A DNA stretch of 64,000 bases from Nonomuraea endophytica (GCF_014203235.1 NZ_JACHIN010000005.1:372001-436000); one strand, 5' to 3'. Positions 1 through 9,380 are shown, numbered from the stretch's first letter. A program made the numbers and translations. Notes: generated from the letters alone by a model not told the origin.

Positions 1-1
1 C

Positions 2-343
2 ATCTTCTGGCTCCTGGACGACCGGCGCCCGGTGAGCGAGGCCGACCTGGAGCACTGGCGGACGTTCCTGCGCAGGCGCAGAAGCTTCATCGAACACATC
101 CACGCCCGCCTGCCCGAGGCCGACCCGGCCAAGCGGACGCCGATGGAGGAGTCCCTGCGCGCCGCACTCGGCCGCCTGACCCGCATCACCCCGGAACTGT
201 GCGTGCGCTACCTGGACGCCTGGCGCGACGACCTGCGGGTATGGCGCGACCACCTGGAAGACCTCCGCCCGGCCGGCTCAATGGAAGAGGCCCTCGCCTC
301 CCTGGGCGTCACCAACCTGGTAACCGACCTCAGCACCCGCTGA
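2..343 (+). CDS. C-terminal end of an unrecognised protein (cut by window edge)
   Basis: The frame is open from the first bases of the window and stops at 343, so only about 113 C-terminal residues are visible; the first internal GTG is at 32. The visible part is charged and looks helical, rich in Trp, Arg and Leu, with no membrane segment. I do not recognise the family. It ends 53 bases before the next gene on the same strand. It could be the effector end of a regulator or an unrelated helical protein; the sequence does not decide this. Confidence 0.55.
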   Translation: MFWLLDDRRPVSEADLEHWRTFLRRRRSFIEHIHARLPEADPAKRTPMEESLRAALGRLTRITPELCVRYLDAWRDDLRVWRDHLEDLRPAGSMEEALASLGVTNLVTDLSTR

Positions 344-396
344 CCGGGCACGGAAAATCGGTTGTTCGCGCCGAGAGCCGCCACGCATGATCAGAC

Positions 397-1184
397 ATGG
401 ACGTCACACCTGAACTCCAGGCCTACTACGAGAGGGACAAGGAACATCTGAGGCTGCGTGCGGGCCGTGACCGGCTGGAGCTCTGGCGCACCCAGGACGT
501 GCTGCGCCGCGTGTTGCCTCCGCCGCCCGCCCGGATCCTGGATGTGGGCGGCGGCCCGGGGTCCACGCCGAGTGGCTGTCGGCCGACGGCTACGAGGTGA
601 CGGTGATCGATCCGATCCCCTTGCACGTGGAACGGGCCGCCGCGCTGCCGGGTGTCACCGCGGTGGCCGGTGACGCGCGGCGGCTGCCGTACCCGGACGC
701 CGTCATGGACGCGGTGCTGCTTCTCGGGCCGCTCTACCACCTGGGCGAGCGCGCGGACCGGGTGCGGGCGCTGCGCGAGGCCCGCCGCGTGGTACGGCCG
801 GGCGGACCGGTGGCCGCCGCCACCATCAACCGCCACGCGGCCACACTCGGCACGATCTGTCTCGGCCACTACCTGCGTGAGCCGGAACGGCGGGCGGCTC
901 GTTCCGCCGCGGCCGACGGCTTCATGCTCTCCCCGGGAGCGGGGTTCACCGCTTACTTCCACGATCCGGACGAGGTGCCCGGGGAGTTCGCCGACGCCGG
1001 TCTGCCCGATCCGGTCAGGTACGGGGTGGAAGGCGCCTTCTGGCTCTACGGCGACATGGACGACTGGCTCGACGACCCGTGGCGCCGCTCGCTCGTCCTC
1101 GACGCCCAGCGCTCGATGGAGACCGAGCCGACGCTGCTCGGCGTCTCCGGGCACATGCTCACCGTCGGCGTCGCCGATGGCTGA
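397..1184 (+). pseudogene. Class I SAM-dependent methyltransferase, frameshifted
   Basis: The first frame (397-600) starts MDVTPELQAYY and contains the SAM-binding motif LDVGGGPG. It then runs out of frame at a run of four G (558-561). From 561 the other frame continues the expected protein (VHAEWLSADGYEVTVIDP, then the GDARRLPYPD and LLGPLYHL motifs) to a stop at 1184. Adding one G to the run would restore a methyltransferase of about 262 residues, a normal length for the family. The target is unknown. Either the gene is really broken or the run was miscounted in sequencing. Both halves keep typical family sequence, so the lesion, if real, is recent. Confidence 0.8.
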
Positions 1185-1255
1185 GTAGGGGCTACTCATG
1201 TCGTTCCTGTCGTGCTCGCGCAGGCTGTGCCCATACCTTCGGAAAGGCGGAAGTG

Positions 1256-2437
1256 ATGGGCGACAGATACGTGGTGCTGCGCGACCTGACCCGGACGTTC
1301 ACCGCGGGGCCGCTGGAGGCTCGGCGGACGGGTGGCGGGCCGGGGGAGCCGCATCTGGAGATGGTCGACCTCAGTAAGAGCGAGGCCCGGGCGCTGGCGG
1401 CCGAGCCGGGTGTGGCGGCGCTGGCGCCGTCGATGCCGATCGGGCTGCCGATCGACGTGGACGGGGACGAGCCGCCCGCGCCCACCGACGTCACGTGGGG
1501 TGTCGCGGCGGTCGGGGCGGCGGGGTCCGGCAGGACGGGCGAGGGGTCGCTGGTCGCGGTGCTGGACTCGGGCATCGACGCGGGGCACTCGGCGTTCGCG
1601 GGGATGGAGTTCGTGCAGAAGGACTTCACCGGTGACGGGAACGGCGACAAACGCGGCCACGGTACGCACGTCGCCGGCACCGTGTTCGGACGGCCGGTGG
1701 AGGGCATCAGGATCGGCGTCGCCCCGGGCATCAGGAAAGCACTCATCGGCAAGGTCATCAGGGACGCCGGGGGCGGCACCACGGACGCGCTGCTCGAAGC
1801 CATCCTGTGGGCCACGCAGCAGGGCGCGGACGTGATCACGATGTCGGTGTCGTTCGCGTTCACCAAGGCCGTCGAGGAGGACGTGGCCGAGGGGCTGCCG
1901 GTCTTCCTGGCCACGGCGCGGGCGCTGGAGGCCTACCGGGCCAACCTGCGGCTGTTCGACTCGCTGATGCGGATGCTGGCCGAGCGTTCCGCCGTGGACA
2001 AGGGCACGCTGGTCATCGCGGCCTCGGGCAACTCGAGCATGCGGGAGGTGAACCCGGCGTTCGAGGTGGGGGCGGAGCTGCCGTCGGCGGCCGACGGGGT
2101 GCTGGCCGTGGGCGCGTTGCAGAAGGTGGACGGCCTGCTGGACGTGACCCGGTTCTCCAACACCTTCGCCGACGTGTGCGCGCCGGGCAAGGACGTGTTC
2201 TCGGCACGGCTGGGCGGCGGGCTGTCGGCCAAGAACGGGACCAGCATGGCGGCTCCGCACGTGGCGGGGGTCGCGGCGCTGTGGTGGGAGGAGCTGCGCG
2301 ACGCGCTGCCGCCCACCTCGGTCGTACGCGCCTCGATGGTCACCAACCGGCTGCTGGCCGCGGCCACCGGGTCGGGGTTCGTGCCGGACGCCGACCTCGC
2401 CGACATCGGCGCGGGCCTGGCACTCTGCCCACCGTAA
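1256..2437 (+). CDS. S8 family serine peptidase (subtilase)
   Basis: A 393-residue subtilisin-like protease. The catalytic triad is visible: Asp104 in VLDSGID, His135 in GHGTHVAG and Ser330 in GTSMAAPHVAG, plus the oxyanion Asn in AASGNSS. The chosen ATG at 1256 follows a purine-rich GGAAAGGCGG; an open frame reaches further upstream but runs into the preceding gene. There is no signal peptide or membrane segment, so a cytoplasmic role or non-classical export is likely. Residues 1-75 resemble a short inhibitor-type propeptide. The insert between the His and Ser motifs includes a long helical stretch (about residues 205-245). The substrate is unknown. A TPR protein follows after 20 bases and may be co-transcribed. 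Confidence 0.88.
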   Translation: MGDRYVVLRDLTRTFTAGPLEARRTGGGPGEPHLEMVDLSKSEARALAAEPGVAALAPSMPIGLPIDVDGDEPPAPTDVTWGVAAVGAAGSGRTGEGSLVAVLDSGIDAGHSAFAGMEFVQKDFTGDGNGDKRGHGTHVAGTVFGRPVEGIRIGVAPGIRKALIGKVIRDAGGGTTDALLEAILWATQQGADVITMSVSFAFTKAVEEDVAEGLPVFLATARALEAYRANLRLFDSLMRMLAERSAVDKGTLVIAASGNSSMREVNPAFEVGAELPSAADGVLAVGALQKVDGLLDVTRFSNTFADVCAPGKDVFSARLGGGLSAKNGTSMAAPHVAGVAALWWEELRDALPPTSVVRASMVTNRLLAAATGSGFVPDADLADIGAGLALCPP

Positions 2438-2457
2438 TACCCACTAGTTTAGGGGAT

Positions 2458-3846
2458 ATGACCACGGATCAGCATGGACTGGCGACCACGGGCTCCGGCG
2501 CGGCCGTCCGGCACTACGACCAGGCCGTCGACGCGCTGCTCCACTTCCAGATCGAGGTGGACGGGCACGCGGCGGCCGCCGTCGAGGCGGAGCCCGGGTT
2601 CGCGATGGGCAACGTGCTCCAGGCCTACCTCGGGCTGCTCACCACCGAGGCGGACGACGCCAGGGCGGCCCGCGAGCGCTTCGCCGCCTTCCGGGCGCGC
2701 GCCGACGAGAGCCGCCTGCTCCCCCGCGAGCGGGCGCACGTGGAGGCGGTGCAGGCCCTGCTGGACGGCGACTTCCGCACCTGCGGCACCCGGCTGCAGG
2801 CGATCACCGAGGCGCACCCGCGCGACGCGCTCGCCCTGGCCGCCGGTCATCAGGTCGACTTCTTCACCGGCGACGCCCGCTCGCTGCGCGACCGGATCGG
2901 CGGCGCGCTGACCGGCTGGTCGGAGGACGACCGGCACTACGGGCACGTGCTGGGCATGTACGCCTTCGGGCTGGAGGAGGCGGGCCACTACGACCGCTCG
3001 GAGGAGGTGGGCCTGCGCGCGGTCGAGCTCAACGCCCGCGACGTCTGGGGCATCCACGCGGTCGTGCACACCTACGAGATGCAGGGCCGCTTCGGCCAGG
3101 GCGTGCGCTACATGGACGCCAGGCTGGACGACTGGTCCACCGGCACGTTCTTCAACGTGCACAACTGGTGGCACTACTCCCTTTACACGCTCGAAGCCGG
3201 AGACACCGGGCGGGCCCTGGAGATCTACGACGCCGTGCTCGCCGGCGGCCAGGGCGTGATAGAGCTGCTGGACGCGGCGGCGCTGCTGTGGCGGCTCTAC
3301 CTCGAAGGCGACATACGGCACGAGCGCTGGCAGGCCCTCGCCGACGCCTGGACACCCAAGGCCGGCGCGGCCTTCTACGCGTTCAACGACATGCACGCCG
3401 TCATGGCCTACACCGGCTCGGGCCGCCTGCGGGAGGCGGACAAGCTGATCGCCGACCGGCAGCACTACCTCGCCGAGCCGCGCCCGGGGGTCACCAACCA
3501 GGAGATGACCGCCCGGGTGGGCCTGCCGGTGTGCCGGGCGATCGTCGCCTTCGGCCGCGGCGCGTACGACACGGTGGTGGACCTGCTGTATCCGATCCGG
3601 CACCGGATCAACGAGTTCGGCGGCAGCCACGCGCAGCGCGACGCCGTGCAGAAGACCCTGCTGGAGGCGGCGCTGCGCGGCGGCCGCGGGGACGTGGCCA
3701 GGGTGCTGCTGAGCGAGCGCATCGGGGTGCGGCCGTGCAGCCCGTTCAACTGGCTCAAGCAGGGCGCGCTGGCCGAGCAGCTCGGCGAGCGCGCCGCCGC
3801 GACCGCCGCCCGTCTCAAGGCCGATCAGCTGGTACGGCAGGCCTGA
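2458..3846 (+). CDS. TPR protein of the TTC38 type
   Basis: A 462-residue soluble helical repeat protein. Its length and sequence style (HYGHVLGMYAFGLEEAG, then DVWGIHAVVHTYEMQGR and NVHNWWHYSLYTLEAGD) match the tetratricopeptide-repeat protein 38 family, found in actinobacteria and animals without a firm biochemical function. The ATG at 2458 follows AGGGGAT. No signal peptide or catalytic motif is visible, so it is best described as a protein-interaction scaffold. It lies 20 bases downstream of the subtilase on the same strand, which suggests co-transcription; a functional link is only a guess. Confidence 0.8.
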   Translation: MTTDQHGLATTGSGAAVRHYDQAVDALLHFQIEVDGHAAAAVEAEPGFAMGNVLQAYLGLLTTEADDARAARERFAAFRARADESRLLPRERAHVEAVQALLDGDFRTCGTRLQAITEAHPRDALALAAGHQVDFFTGDARSLRDRIGGALTGWSEDDRHYGHVLGMYAFGLEEAGHYDRSEEVGLRAVELNARDVWGIHAVVHTYEMQGRFGQGVRYMDARLDDWSTGTFFNVHNWWHYSLYTLEAGDTGRALEIYDAVLAGGQGVIELLDAAALLWRLYLEGDIRHERWQALADAWTPKAGAAFYAFNDMHAVMAYTGSGRLREADKLIADRQHYLAEPRPGVTNQEMTARVGLPVCRAIVAFGRGAYDTVVDLLYPIRHRINEFGGSHAQRDAVQKTLLEAALRGGRGDVARVLLSERIGVRPCSPFNWLKQGALAEQLGERAAATAARLKADQLVRQA

Positions 3847-3851
3847 CGCCG

Positions 3852-3899
3852 GCCCGCCCCACGGCGACAACTGACGTCAGCCCGCCCCACGGCGACAAC
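3852..3899 (+). repeat. Two copies of a 20-bp direct repeat
   Basis: GCCCGCCCCACGGCGACAAC occurs at 3852-3871 and again, identical, at 3880-3899, 28 bases apart. The pair fills the gap between the convergent TPR and fucosidase genes. It looks like a local duplication; no hairpin-type terminator is obvious here. Confidence 0.8.
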
Positions 3900-3904
3900 G
3901 GCGG

Positions 3905-5245
3905 CTAGGGCGTTCGCATGGTGAGGACGGCGGCCGGCAGCTCCCGCAAACCCCCGGGAATCTCGATATTTCCGGACGAGTCAATCTTGACCGGCCCGTC
4001 CCCCCACGACCCCGTGGCCCGCGCCGTCTCCACCAGATCCCCGGCCAAGGTCAGCACCCCGGCCCCCGGGTCCAGCACGATCACGTTGAGCGTGCCGTCC
4101 GGCCGCAGCGTGTAGCGCACCGGCTGACCGGCCGGCTCGGCGTGCCGTACCCAAGGACGGGTGCCGTAGACCGCGTCCCCGAAGGCCCGCAGCCACTCCC
4201 CCAGGTACCGCAGCCGCTCCACCTGGTCCCCCGGCAGCGACCCGTCGGCGTGCGGCCCGATGTTGAGCAGCAGGTTGCCGTTCTTGGCGACGGTGTCCAC
4301 CAGCAGGTGCACCAGTTCCTCGCGCCCGAGCAGGTGGCGCTCGTCCTCGGCCCGGTTGTAGCCGAAGGACTGGCCGAGCCCGCGCGTCGCCTCCCACACC
4401 CACGGCGAGGTGCGCGACTCCGACTGGTACTCGCGGGTGCGGTAGCCGAGGTGCGCCACCCCCCACCGGTCGTTGACCACGCCGTCGGGCACCCGCGCGT
4501 AGTAGCGATCGAAAAGCTCGCTCAACCCGTACGGCCCGCCCGCCTTGGCCGAGTCCGGCCAGTCGATGTCGTTCCACAGCAGGTCGGGGGCGTGCCGGTC
4601 GACCAGTTCCGCCACCTGCTCGAAGGAGTGGCGGGCGAAGGCCTCGTCGTTGCGGCGCAGCGTGAACAGGTCGGTGAGCGAGCGGATCGGCGGGAAGTGC
4701 GAGACGTGCCAGTCGAGCGCGCCGGAGTAGTAGAAGCCGAACCGCAGCCCGGCCTCCCGCGCTTCCTCGGCCATGGCGGCCATGAGGTCGCGGCGCGGGC
4801 CGCGGCGGGCGCTGTTGAACGGGGTGGTGGCGGTGTCCCAGAGGCAGAAGCCGTCGTGGTGCTTGGCCGTGGGCACGACGTAGCGGGCGCCGCTCTCGGC
4901 GAACAGGCGCATCCATCCGGCCGGGTCGAACGCCTCGGCGGTCCAGACGTCGGCGAGGTCCTCGTAGGAGACGCCGACGCCGTACCTGCGCTCGTGGAAG
5001 TCCTGCGCGGGCGAGCCGGGGATGCGGACGGTGTTGGCGTACCACTCGGCATATTGGTGGTGGCTGTATTCGAGTTCCGCCGGCACGTTCTGCCCCGGCA
5101 GCCGGGGGCTGGCCCATCCGGGCACCGAGTAGAGGCCCCAGTGGACGAACACCCCGAACTTGGCGTCCCTGAACCACGCGGGGACCTCCCGCGACGGGTA
5201 GGTGACGCCCAGGTCGGGCCCGACGCGGCGGTCGAACTGCAGCAA
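3905..5245 (-). CDS. Alpha-L-fucosidase (GH29)
   Basis: A 446-residue glycoside hydrolase of family 29, the usual length for a bacterial enzyme. Family signatures run in order: FGVFVHWGLYSVPGW, YVVPTAKHHDGFCLWDT and LLWNDIDWPD, where Asp226 fits the family's catalytic nucleophile. The C-terminal part is a beta-rich domain. There is no signal peptide, so it probably cleaves fucosides after import. The start is inferred as TTG at 5245: AAAGGA lies six bases upstream, and the preceding permease stops only 11 bases away. It is the last gene of the permease/binding-protein operon, which suggests the imported sugar carries alpha-L-fucose. The exact linkage and glycan cannot be read from sequence. 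Confidence 0.85.
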   Translation of the reverse strand: MLQFDRRVGPDLGVTYPSREVPAWFRDAKFGVFVHWGLYSVPGWASPRLPGQNVPAELEYSHHQYAEWYANTVRIPGSPAQDFHERRYGVGVSYEDLADVWTAEAFDPAGWMRLFAESGARYVVPTAKHHDGFCLWDTATTPFNSARRGPRRDLMAAMAEEAREAGLRFGFYYSGALDWHVSHFPPIRSLTDLFTLRRNDEAFARHSFEQVAELVDRHAPDLLWNDIDWPDSAKAGGPYGLSELFDRYYARVPDGVVNDRWGVAHLGYRTREYQSESRTSPWVWEATRGLGQSFGYNRAEDERHLLGREELVHLLVDTVAKNGNLLLNIGPHADGSLPGDQVERLRYLGEWLRAFGDAVYGTRPWVRHAEPAGQPVRYTLRPDGTLNVIVLDPGAGVLTLAGDLVETARATGSWGDGPVKIDSSGNIEIPGGLRELPAAVLTMRTP

Positions 5246-5256
5246 GACCGATCCTT

Positions 5257-6090
5257 TCAGCGGCCGGCCAGGCCGGCGGTGGCGATGCCCTTGACCAGGT
5301 GCTTCTGCAGGGCGATGAGCAGCAGCAGGGTCGGCAGGATGGAGACGATGGAGGCGGCCATGACCAGGTGCCACTGGTTGCCGTTCTGCCCGAAGAACAG
5401 CTGCAGGCCGAGCGGGACGGTGCCCCGCGCGCTCACGTCGTTGATCATGATGAGCGGCCACAGGAAGCTGTTCCAGTAGTTGATGAAGGTGAAGACGGCG
5501 AGCACGCCGAGCGCGGGCCTGGCCATCGGCAGCATGATCTGGGTGAAGATGCGCAGCTCTCCGGCGCTGTCGATGCGGGCGGCCTCCTGCATCTCGCGCG
5601 GCACCGAGCGGAAGAACTGGCGCAGCAGGAACGTGCCGAACGCGGTGAACGCCCACGGGAAGATCAGCGCCTGGTAGGTGTCCACCCAGCCGAGCGACTG
5701 CATGAGGATGAACATGGGCACGACCAGCACTTCCTGCGGCACCATCAGCGTGGCCAGGAAGATCAGGAAGACGCCGTCGCGGCCGCGCCAGCGCAGCGCG
5801 GCGAAGGCGTAGGCCGACAGCGCCGAGGCGGTCAGCACCACGAGCGTGCCGACGCCGGCGACCAGCACCCCGTTGAGGATGTAGCGCTGGAAGGGCACGT
5901 AGGTGAAGACGTCGGCGAAGTTCTGCCAGCGGATCGAGGAGCCCACGAGCGAGCCGGGGTCGGAGAAGGTCTCCCCGGCGGGCTTCAGCGCGGTGGCGAC
6001 GGCGAAGATCAGCGGGTAGAGGAAGGCCAGTGTGACCGCGGCCAGCAGAGCGTGCGAGACGGTGCTCTTCAGGGGGCTCTTAACTTTCAT
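5257..6090 (-). CDS. ABC sugar importer permease (MalG type)
   Basis: A 277-residue inner-membrane permease with about six hydrophobic segments and the cytoplasmic EAA loop (EMQEAARIDSAGELRIF ... LP) that contacts the ATPase. The start MKVKSPLKST (ATG at 6090) overlaps the end of the first permease by 11 bases, indicating translational coupling. Together with the partner permease and the lipoprotein it forms a CUT1 carbohydrate importer. As is common in actinobacteria, no ATPase is encoded here, so a shared MsiK-type ATPase elsewhere probably drives it. The fucosidase follows directly. Confidence 0.9.
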   Translation of the reverse strand: MKVKSPLKSTVSHALLAAVTLAFLYPLIFAVATALKPAGETFSDPGSLVGSSIRWQNFADVFTYVPFQRYILNGVLVAGVGTLVVLTASALSAYAFAALRWRGRDGVFLIFLATLMVPQEVLVVPMFILMQSLGWVDTYQALIFPWAFTAFGTFLLRQFFRSVPREMQEAARIDSAGELRIFTQIMLPMARPALGVLAVFTFINYWNSFLWPLIMINDVSARGTVPLGLQLFFGQNGNQWHLVMAASIVSILPTLLLLIALQKHLVKGIATAGLAGR

Positions 6091-6916
6091 AGTGCACCCA
6101 CCGCTTCTGGCCGAGGAACTGCACGAACGTGACGACCAGGATGATCGCGAACAGCACCCACGCCGCCGCGGCGGCCAGGCCCAGGTCACGCGACTGGAAG
6201 CCGGCCTGGTAGACGTTCATGACGAGGGTCTCGGTGGCGTTGCCGGGACCGCCGGCCGTGAGGATGTACGGCTGCGTGAACACCTGCAGCGCGGTGATCA
6301 CCGTCATGGTGGTGGCGAAGAACAGCGCGGGCGAGATCAGCGGCAGCTGCACGCTCACCAGGCGGCGCAGGCCGGTGGCGCCGTCCAGCGAGGCGGCCTC
6401 CAGCACCGGCTTGGGCATCTCGTTGATCGCCGCCGAGAACACGATCATGTTGTAGCCGAAGCCCTGCCACACGCTCATCGCGACCACCGACAGCAGCGCC
6501 GTACGGCCGTCGGCCAGCAGGTTCGGCTCGGTGCCGACGAGCTGGAAGAGCAGCTTGAAGATGACCGCGTTGGCCACCATCGGGGTGATCGCCGGGATGA
6601 AGAACAGCACCCGCCACAGGTTCTGCCAGCGCGAGTTGCTGATCCAGAAGGCCAGGCCGAGCGCGAGCAGGATGTTCAGCGGCACGTACAGGCCGGTGAA
6701 GACGAACGTGTTGCGCAGCGCGGCCAGGAAGTCGGGGTCCTCGCCGAACAGGTAGCGGAAGTTGTCGAGCCCGATGAACTCGCTGCCGCCCAGCATCGGC
6801 CAGTTGAAGAAGCTCATGACCACGGCCATGCCGACGGGGAACAGCGTGAACAGCCCGAGGCCGAGCACGCTCGGGGTGGCGAACCCGAGCGCGCTCCACG
6901 TCTCGCGAGTCCTCAC
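6080..6916 (-). CDS. ABC sugar importer permease (MalF type)
   Basis: A 278-residue membrane protein, the first of two permeases. It has about six membrane segments and an EAA loop (LEAASLDGATGLRRL ... QLP). The GTG start at 6916 overlaps the stop of the binding-protein gene by four bases (GTGA), so translation is coupled. Its sequence places it with CUT1 (oligosaccharide) permeases rather than monosaccharide CUT2 systems. The substrate is inferred only from the neighbouring fucosidase. Confidence 0.9.
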   Translation of the reverse strand: MRTRETWSALGFATPSVLGLGLFTLFPVGMAVVMSFFNWPMLGGSEFIGLDNFRYLFGEDPDFLAALRNTFVFTGLYVPLNILLALGLAFWISNSRWQNLWRVLFFIPAITPMVANAVIFKLLFQLVGTEPNLLADGRTALLSVVAMSVWQGFGYNMIVFSAAINEMPKPVLEAASLDGATGLRRLVSVQLPLISPALFFATTMTVITALQVFTQPYILTAGGPGNATETLVMNVYQAGFQSRDLGLAAAAAWVLFAIILVVTFVQFLGQKRWVHYES

Positions 6917-8169
6917 TGGCCGCGCGCTCCCTGCTGCTGGATGGTGGCCAGGGCGTCCTTGGGCGCCTGGGCCCCGGTGTAGACCTGCAGGAAGTACTGG
7001 GCCATGAGCTTGTTGACGTTGTCCCAGTTCTTGGTGGTGAACAGCGGGGTGCCGCCGGCCAGCCCCTCCCTGACCGCGCCCATGGCCGCCTTGACGTCGG
7101 CGGCCTTGCCGGCGTTCTGCTTGACCAGGAACTCCTCGTAGCCGGCCTGCTGCTCGGTGCGGGAGGGGAAGCCGCGCCCGACGCCGGCGAGGTAGGCCTG
7201 GGCGTCCTTGCCGGTCAGCGTCTCGACCACCTTGATCGCCTCGGCCTTGTAGGGGCAGCTCTTGGCCACGCCGAAGCCGGAGCCGGCGACGTAGGTCTTG
7301 GACCCGTTCGCCCCGGCGGGCAGCGGCGCGAGGCCGACGTCGAACTTGGCGTCCTTGATGTGGGAGCCGAGGTTCCAGGAGCCGTCCACGGCCATCATCG
7401 CGTTGCCGTTGACGAACTGCGTCTCACCCCAGCCGCCTTCGGCCGAGGAGGCGGGCACACTGCCGGACTTGCTCTTGGCCAGGCCCGCGTACCAGGTGAG
7501 GGCGTCGACCATCGGCTGGCTGTCCAGTTGCAGCTTGACGTCCTGGGTGACCGGCGCGGCCCCGTTGTAGGACAGCAGCAGCGACAGCGTGTGCAGGTCG
7601 GAGAACGACATGCCGAACCCGGCCTTGCCCCCGGTCGACAGGGTCTTCGCGGCCTTCTCGAAGTCGGCGACGGTCCAGCCCGCCTTCGGCTCGGGCAGCC
7701 CGGCCTTCGCGAAGGCGTCCTTGTTGTAGTAGACGAGCATCGAGGCCAGGTCGTACGGCAGGGCGAGCTGCTTTCCGCCCATCTTCAGCGCCTCCAGCGA
7801 GGCAGGGGCGAACCCCTCGGGGGCGGTCAGCGGCTCCAAGAGGTCGGCGTACGCGCCGAGGCGCAGGCTCTGCATGGAGACGATGCACGCCTGCTTGCCG
7901 GCGGCGAACTCGGTCTGGAGCTTGGTGAAGTAGTCGTTGAACGGCGCGGTGCGCAGCGCGATCTTGATCTTGGGGTTCTGCTGGGTGACGAGCTTGGCGA
8001 GGTGGTCCAGCTGGGCCTTCTCGTCCTCGCTGCCCGCCCACATCTCCCAGTCGAGGGTGACCGTGCCGTCGTCCTGCTTGGCGCCGCCCGCCGTACCAGA
8101 TGCACCGCCACCGCCACAGGCGGTCGCTCCGAGGATGAGCGCGAGCCCCGCTGCCAGAAAGCCCTTCAT
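6913..8169 (-). CDS. Sugar-binding lipoprotein of an ABC importer
   Basis: A 418-residue extracellular solute-binding protein, family 1. The start MKGFLAAGLALILGATAC gives a lipoprotein signal with a lipobox cysteine at about residue 19, so the protein is anchored on the outer face of the membrane and delivers sugar to the two permeases. An upstream in-frame extension to 8259 is possible, but it would run across the palindromic operator and lacks a signal-peptide start. It is the first gene of the operon, transcribed away from the ROK regulator; control by that regulator is inferred from the operator in between. Confidence 0.9.
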   Translation of the reverse strand: MKGFLAAGLALILGATACGGGGASGTAGGAKQDDGTVTLDWEMWAGSEDEKAQLDHLAKLVTQQNPKIKIALRTAPFNDYFTKLQTEFAAGKQACIVSMQSLRLGAYADLLEPLTAPEGFAPASLEALKMGGKQLALPYDLASMLVYYNKDAFAKAGLPEPKAGWTVADFEKAAKTLSTGGKAGFGMSFSDLHTLSLLLSYNGAAPVTQDVKLQLDSQPMVDALTWYAGLAKSKSGSVPASSAEGGWGETQFVNGNAMMAVDGSWNLGSHIKDAKFDVGLAPLPAGANGSKTYVAGSGFGVAKSCPYKAEAIKVVETLTGKDAQAYLAGVGRGFPSRTEQQAGYEEFLVKQNAGKAADVKAAMGAVREGLAGGTPLFTTKNWDNVNKLMAQYFLQVYTGAQAPKDALATIQQQGARGQ

Positions 8170-8181
8170 GTGCGGTTTCCT

Positions 8182-8201
8182 TAATTTCGGCGACGAAATT
8201 A
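8182..8201. promoter_or_regulatory. Palindromic operator between the sugar operon and ROK regulator
   Basis: TAATTTCG-GCGA-CGAAATTA is a perfect inverted repeat with 8-bp arms and a 4-bp centre, AT-rich against GC-rich flanks. It sits 13 bases upstream of the lipoprotein start and 58 bases upstream of the ROK gene start. Its position and symmetry suggest the ROK repressor binds here and shuts off both directions until the sugar arrives. Confidence 0.7.
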
Positions 8202-8258
8202 TTATGGTCGTGGACCCTAGGCTTGGTCGGCCGAGGACGTCAAGGGGCAGGAGGAACA

Positions 8259-9374
8259 TTGCGCGAAGATCTGGTCAGGGCGGAGATCCTGGCCATGCTC
8301 GGGCGGGAGCCGCTCAACCGCTCGGAGATCGCGGCCCGGCTTGGGCTCGGTGCGGCCACCGTCACCGAGCACACGCGGAGGCTCATCGACCTAGGCTACC
8401 TGCGAGAACTCGCTCCACAGGTGAGCGGGCGAGGCCGGCCGAGAGTGCCGCTGGAGGTGCTGCCCGACGCCGCGTACACGCTCGGCCTGCGCGTGCACCA
8501 CACCCACGTCGTGGGGGTGCTCATGCGGCTCAACGGCAGCGAGGTACGCCGCTTCACCCAGCCCTTCGACCCGCGCGCCGAGCCCGTGGAGCAGCTGGCC
8601 AAGATGTGCCTGGAGGTGCTCGGCGAGCCGGGCACGGGCGAGCGCGTGCGCGGCGTCGGGCTCGCCGTGCCCGGCGTGATCGACCCCGCCAAGGGAGTGG
8701 TACGGCTCTCGCCGCACCTCGGCTGGTCGGACCTGGCCCTACGCCCGCGCCTGGCCGAGCTGCTGCCGGTGCCGGTGCTGATCGACAACGACACGCGTGC
8801 CAGCACCACGGCCGAGCTGCTGTTCGGCACCGGGCGCGACCACGACGACTTCCTCGTGCTGGCCGTCGGCGGGGGCGTCGGCATGGGCATCGTGCTCGGA
8901 AGGCGGGTGCACCGGGGACCGGACGGGGTGGCCGGGGAGTTCGGGCACGTGCCCGTCGACCCGCTCGGCCCGCCGTGCGTGTGCGGGCGGCGCGGCTGCG
9001 TGGAGACCTACGCCGCGGACTACGCGCTGGCCGCTCGGGCGGTGGAGCGGGGGCTGACCTCGCGGGCGGTGGCCGTGGACGAGCTGCACGCGCTCGCGCT
9101 GGCCGACACGCCCGGCATCCGCGACCTGATGGCCGAGGCGGGAGCCACGCTGGGCCGGGCGGCGGCCGGGATAGTGAACGTGCTGGCGGTGCGGGCCCTC
9201 ACGGTCATCGGTGAGAGCCATGTGCTGTGGCCCTATCTGGAGCCGGGGTTCCGCCCCGCGGTGGAGGGCGGCGTCCTGTCGGGCCTGGAGATCTCGGTGC
9301 GGCCGTGGGACGACAGCGCCCACGCACTCGGCGCTGCCTGCCTGGTGCTCGCCGCCACGGTCGCCGCCCGCTGA
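8259..9374 (+). CDS. ROK family transcriptional repressor
   Basis: A 371-residue regulator. The N-terminal winged HTH (LNRSEIAARLGLGAATVTEHTRR, residues about 14-37) is followed by a ROK sugar-binding/kinase-like fold with DNDTRAS, the GGGVGMGIVLG phosphate loop and the zinc motif CVCGRRGCVE. The TTG at 8259 is chosen because GGAGGA lies just upstream. It is divergent from the ABC/fucosidase operon and faces a perfect palindrome, so it probably represses that operon and itself. The inducer is unknown; fucose or a fucoside is a reasonable guess. Confidence 0.88.
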   Translation: MREDLVRAEILAMLGREPLNRSEIAARLGLGAATVTEHTRRLIDLGYLRELAPQVSGRGRPRVPLEVLPDAAYTLGLRVHHTHVVGVLMRLNGSEVRRFTQPFDPRAEPVEQLAKMCLEVLGEPGTGERVRGVGLAVPGVIDPAKGVVRLSPHLGWSDLALRPRLAELLPVPVLIDNDTRASTTAELLFGTGRDHDDFLVLAVGGGVGMGIVLGRRVHRGPDGVAGEFGHVPVDPLGPPCVCGRRGCVETYAADYALAARAVERGLTSRAVAVDELHALALADTPGIRDLMAEAGATLGRAAAGIVNVLAVRALTVIGESHVLWPYLEPGFRPAVEGGVLSGLEISVRPWDDSAHALGAACLVLAATVAAR

Positions 9375-9380
9375 CCGCGT

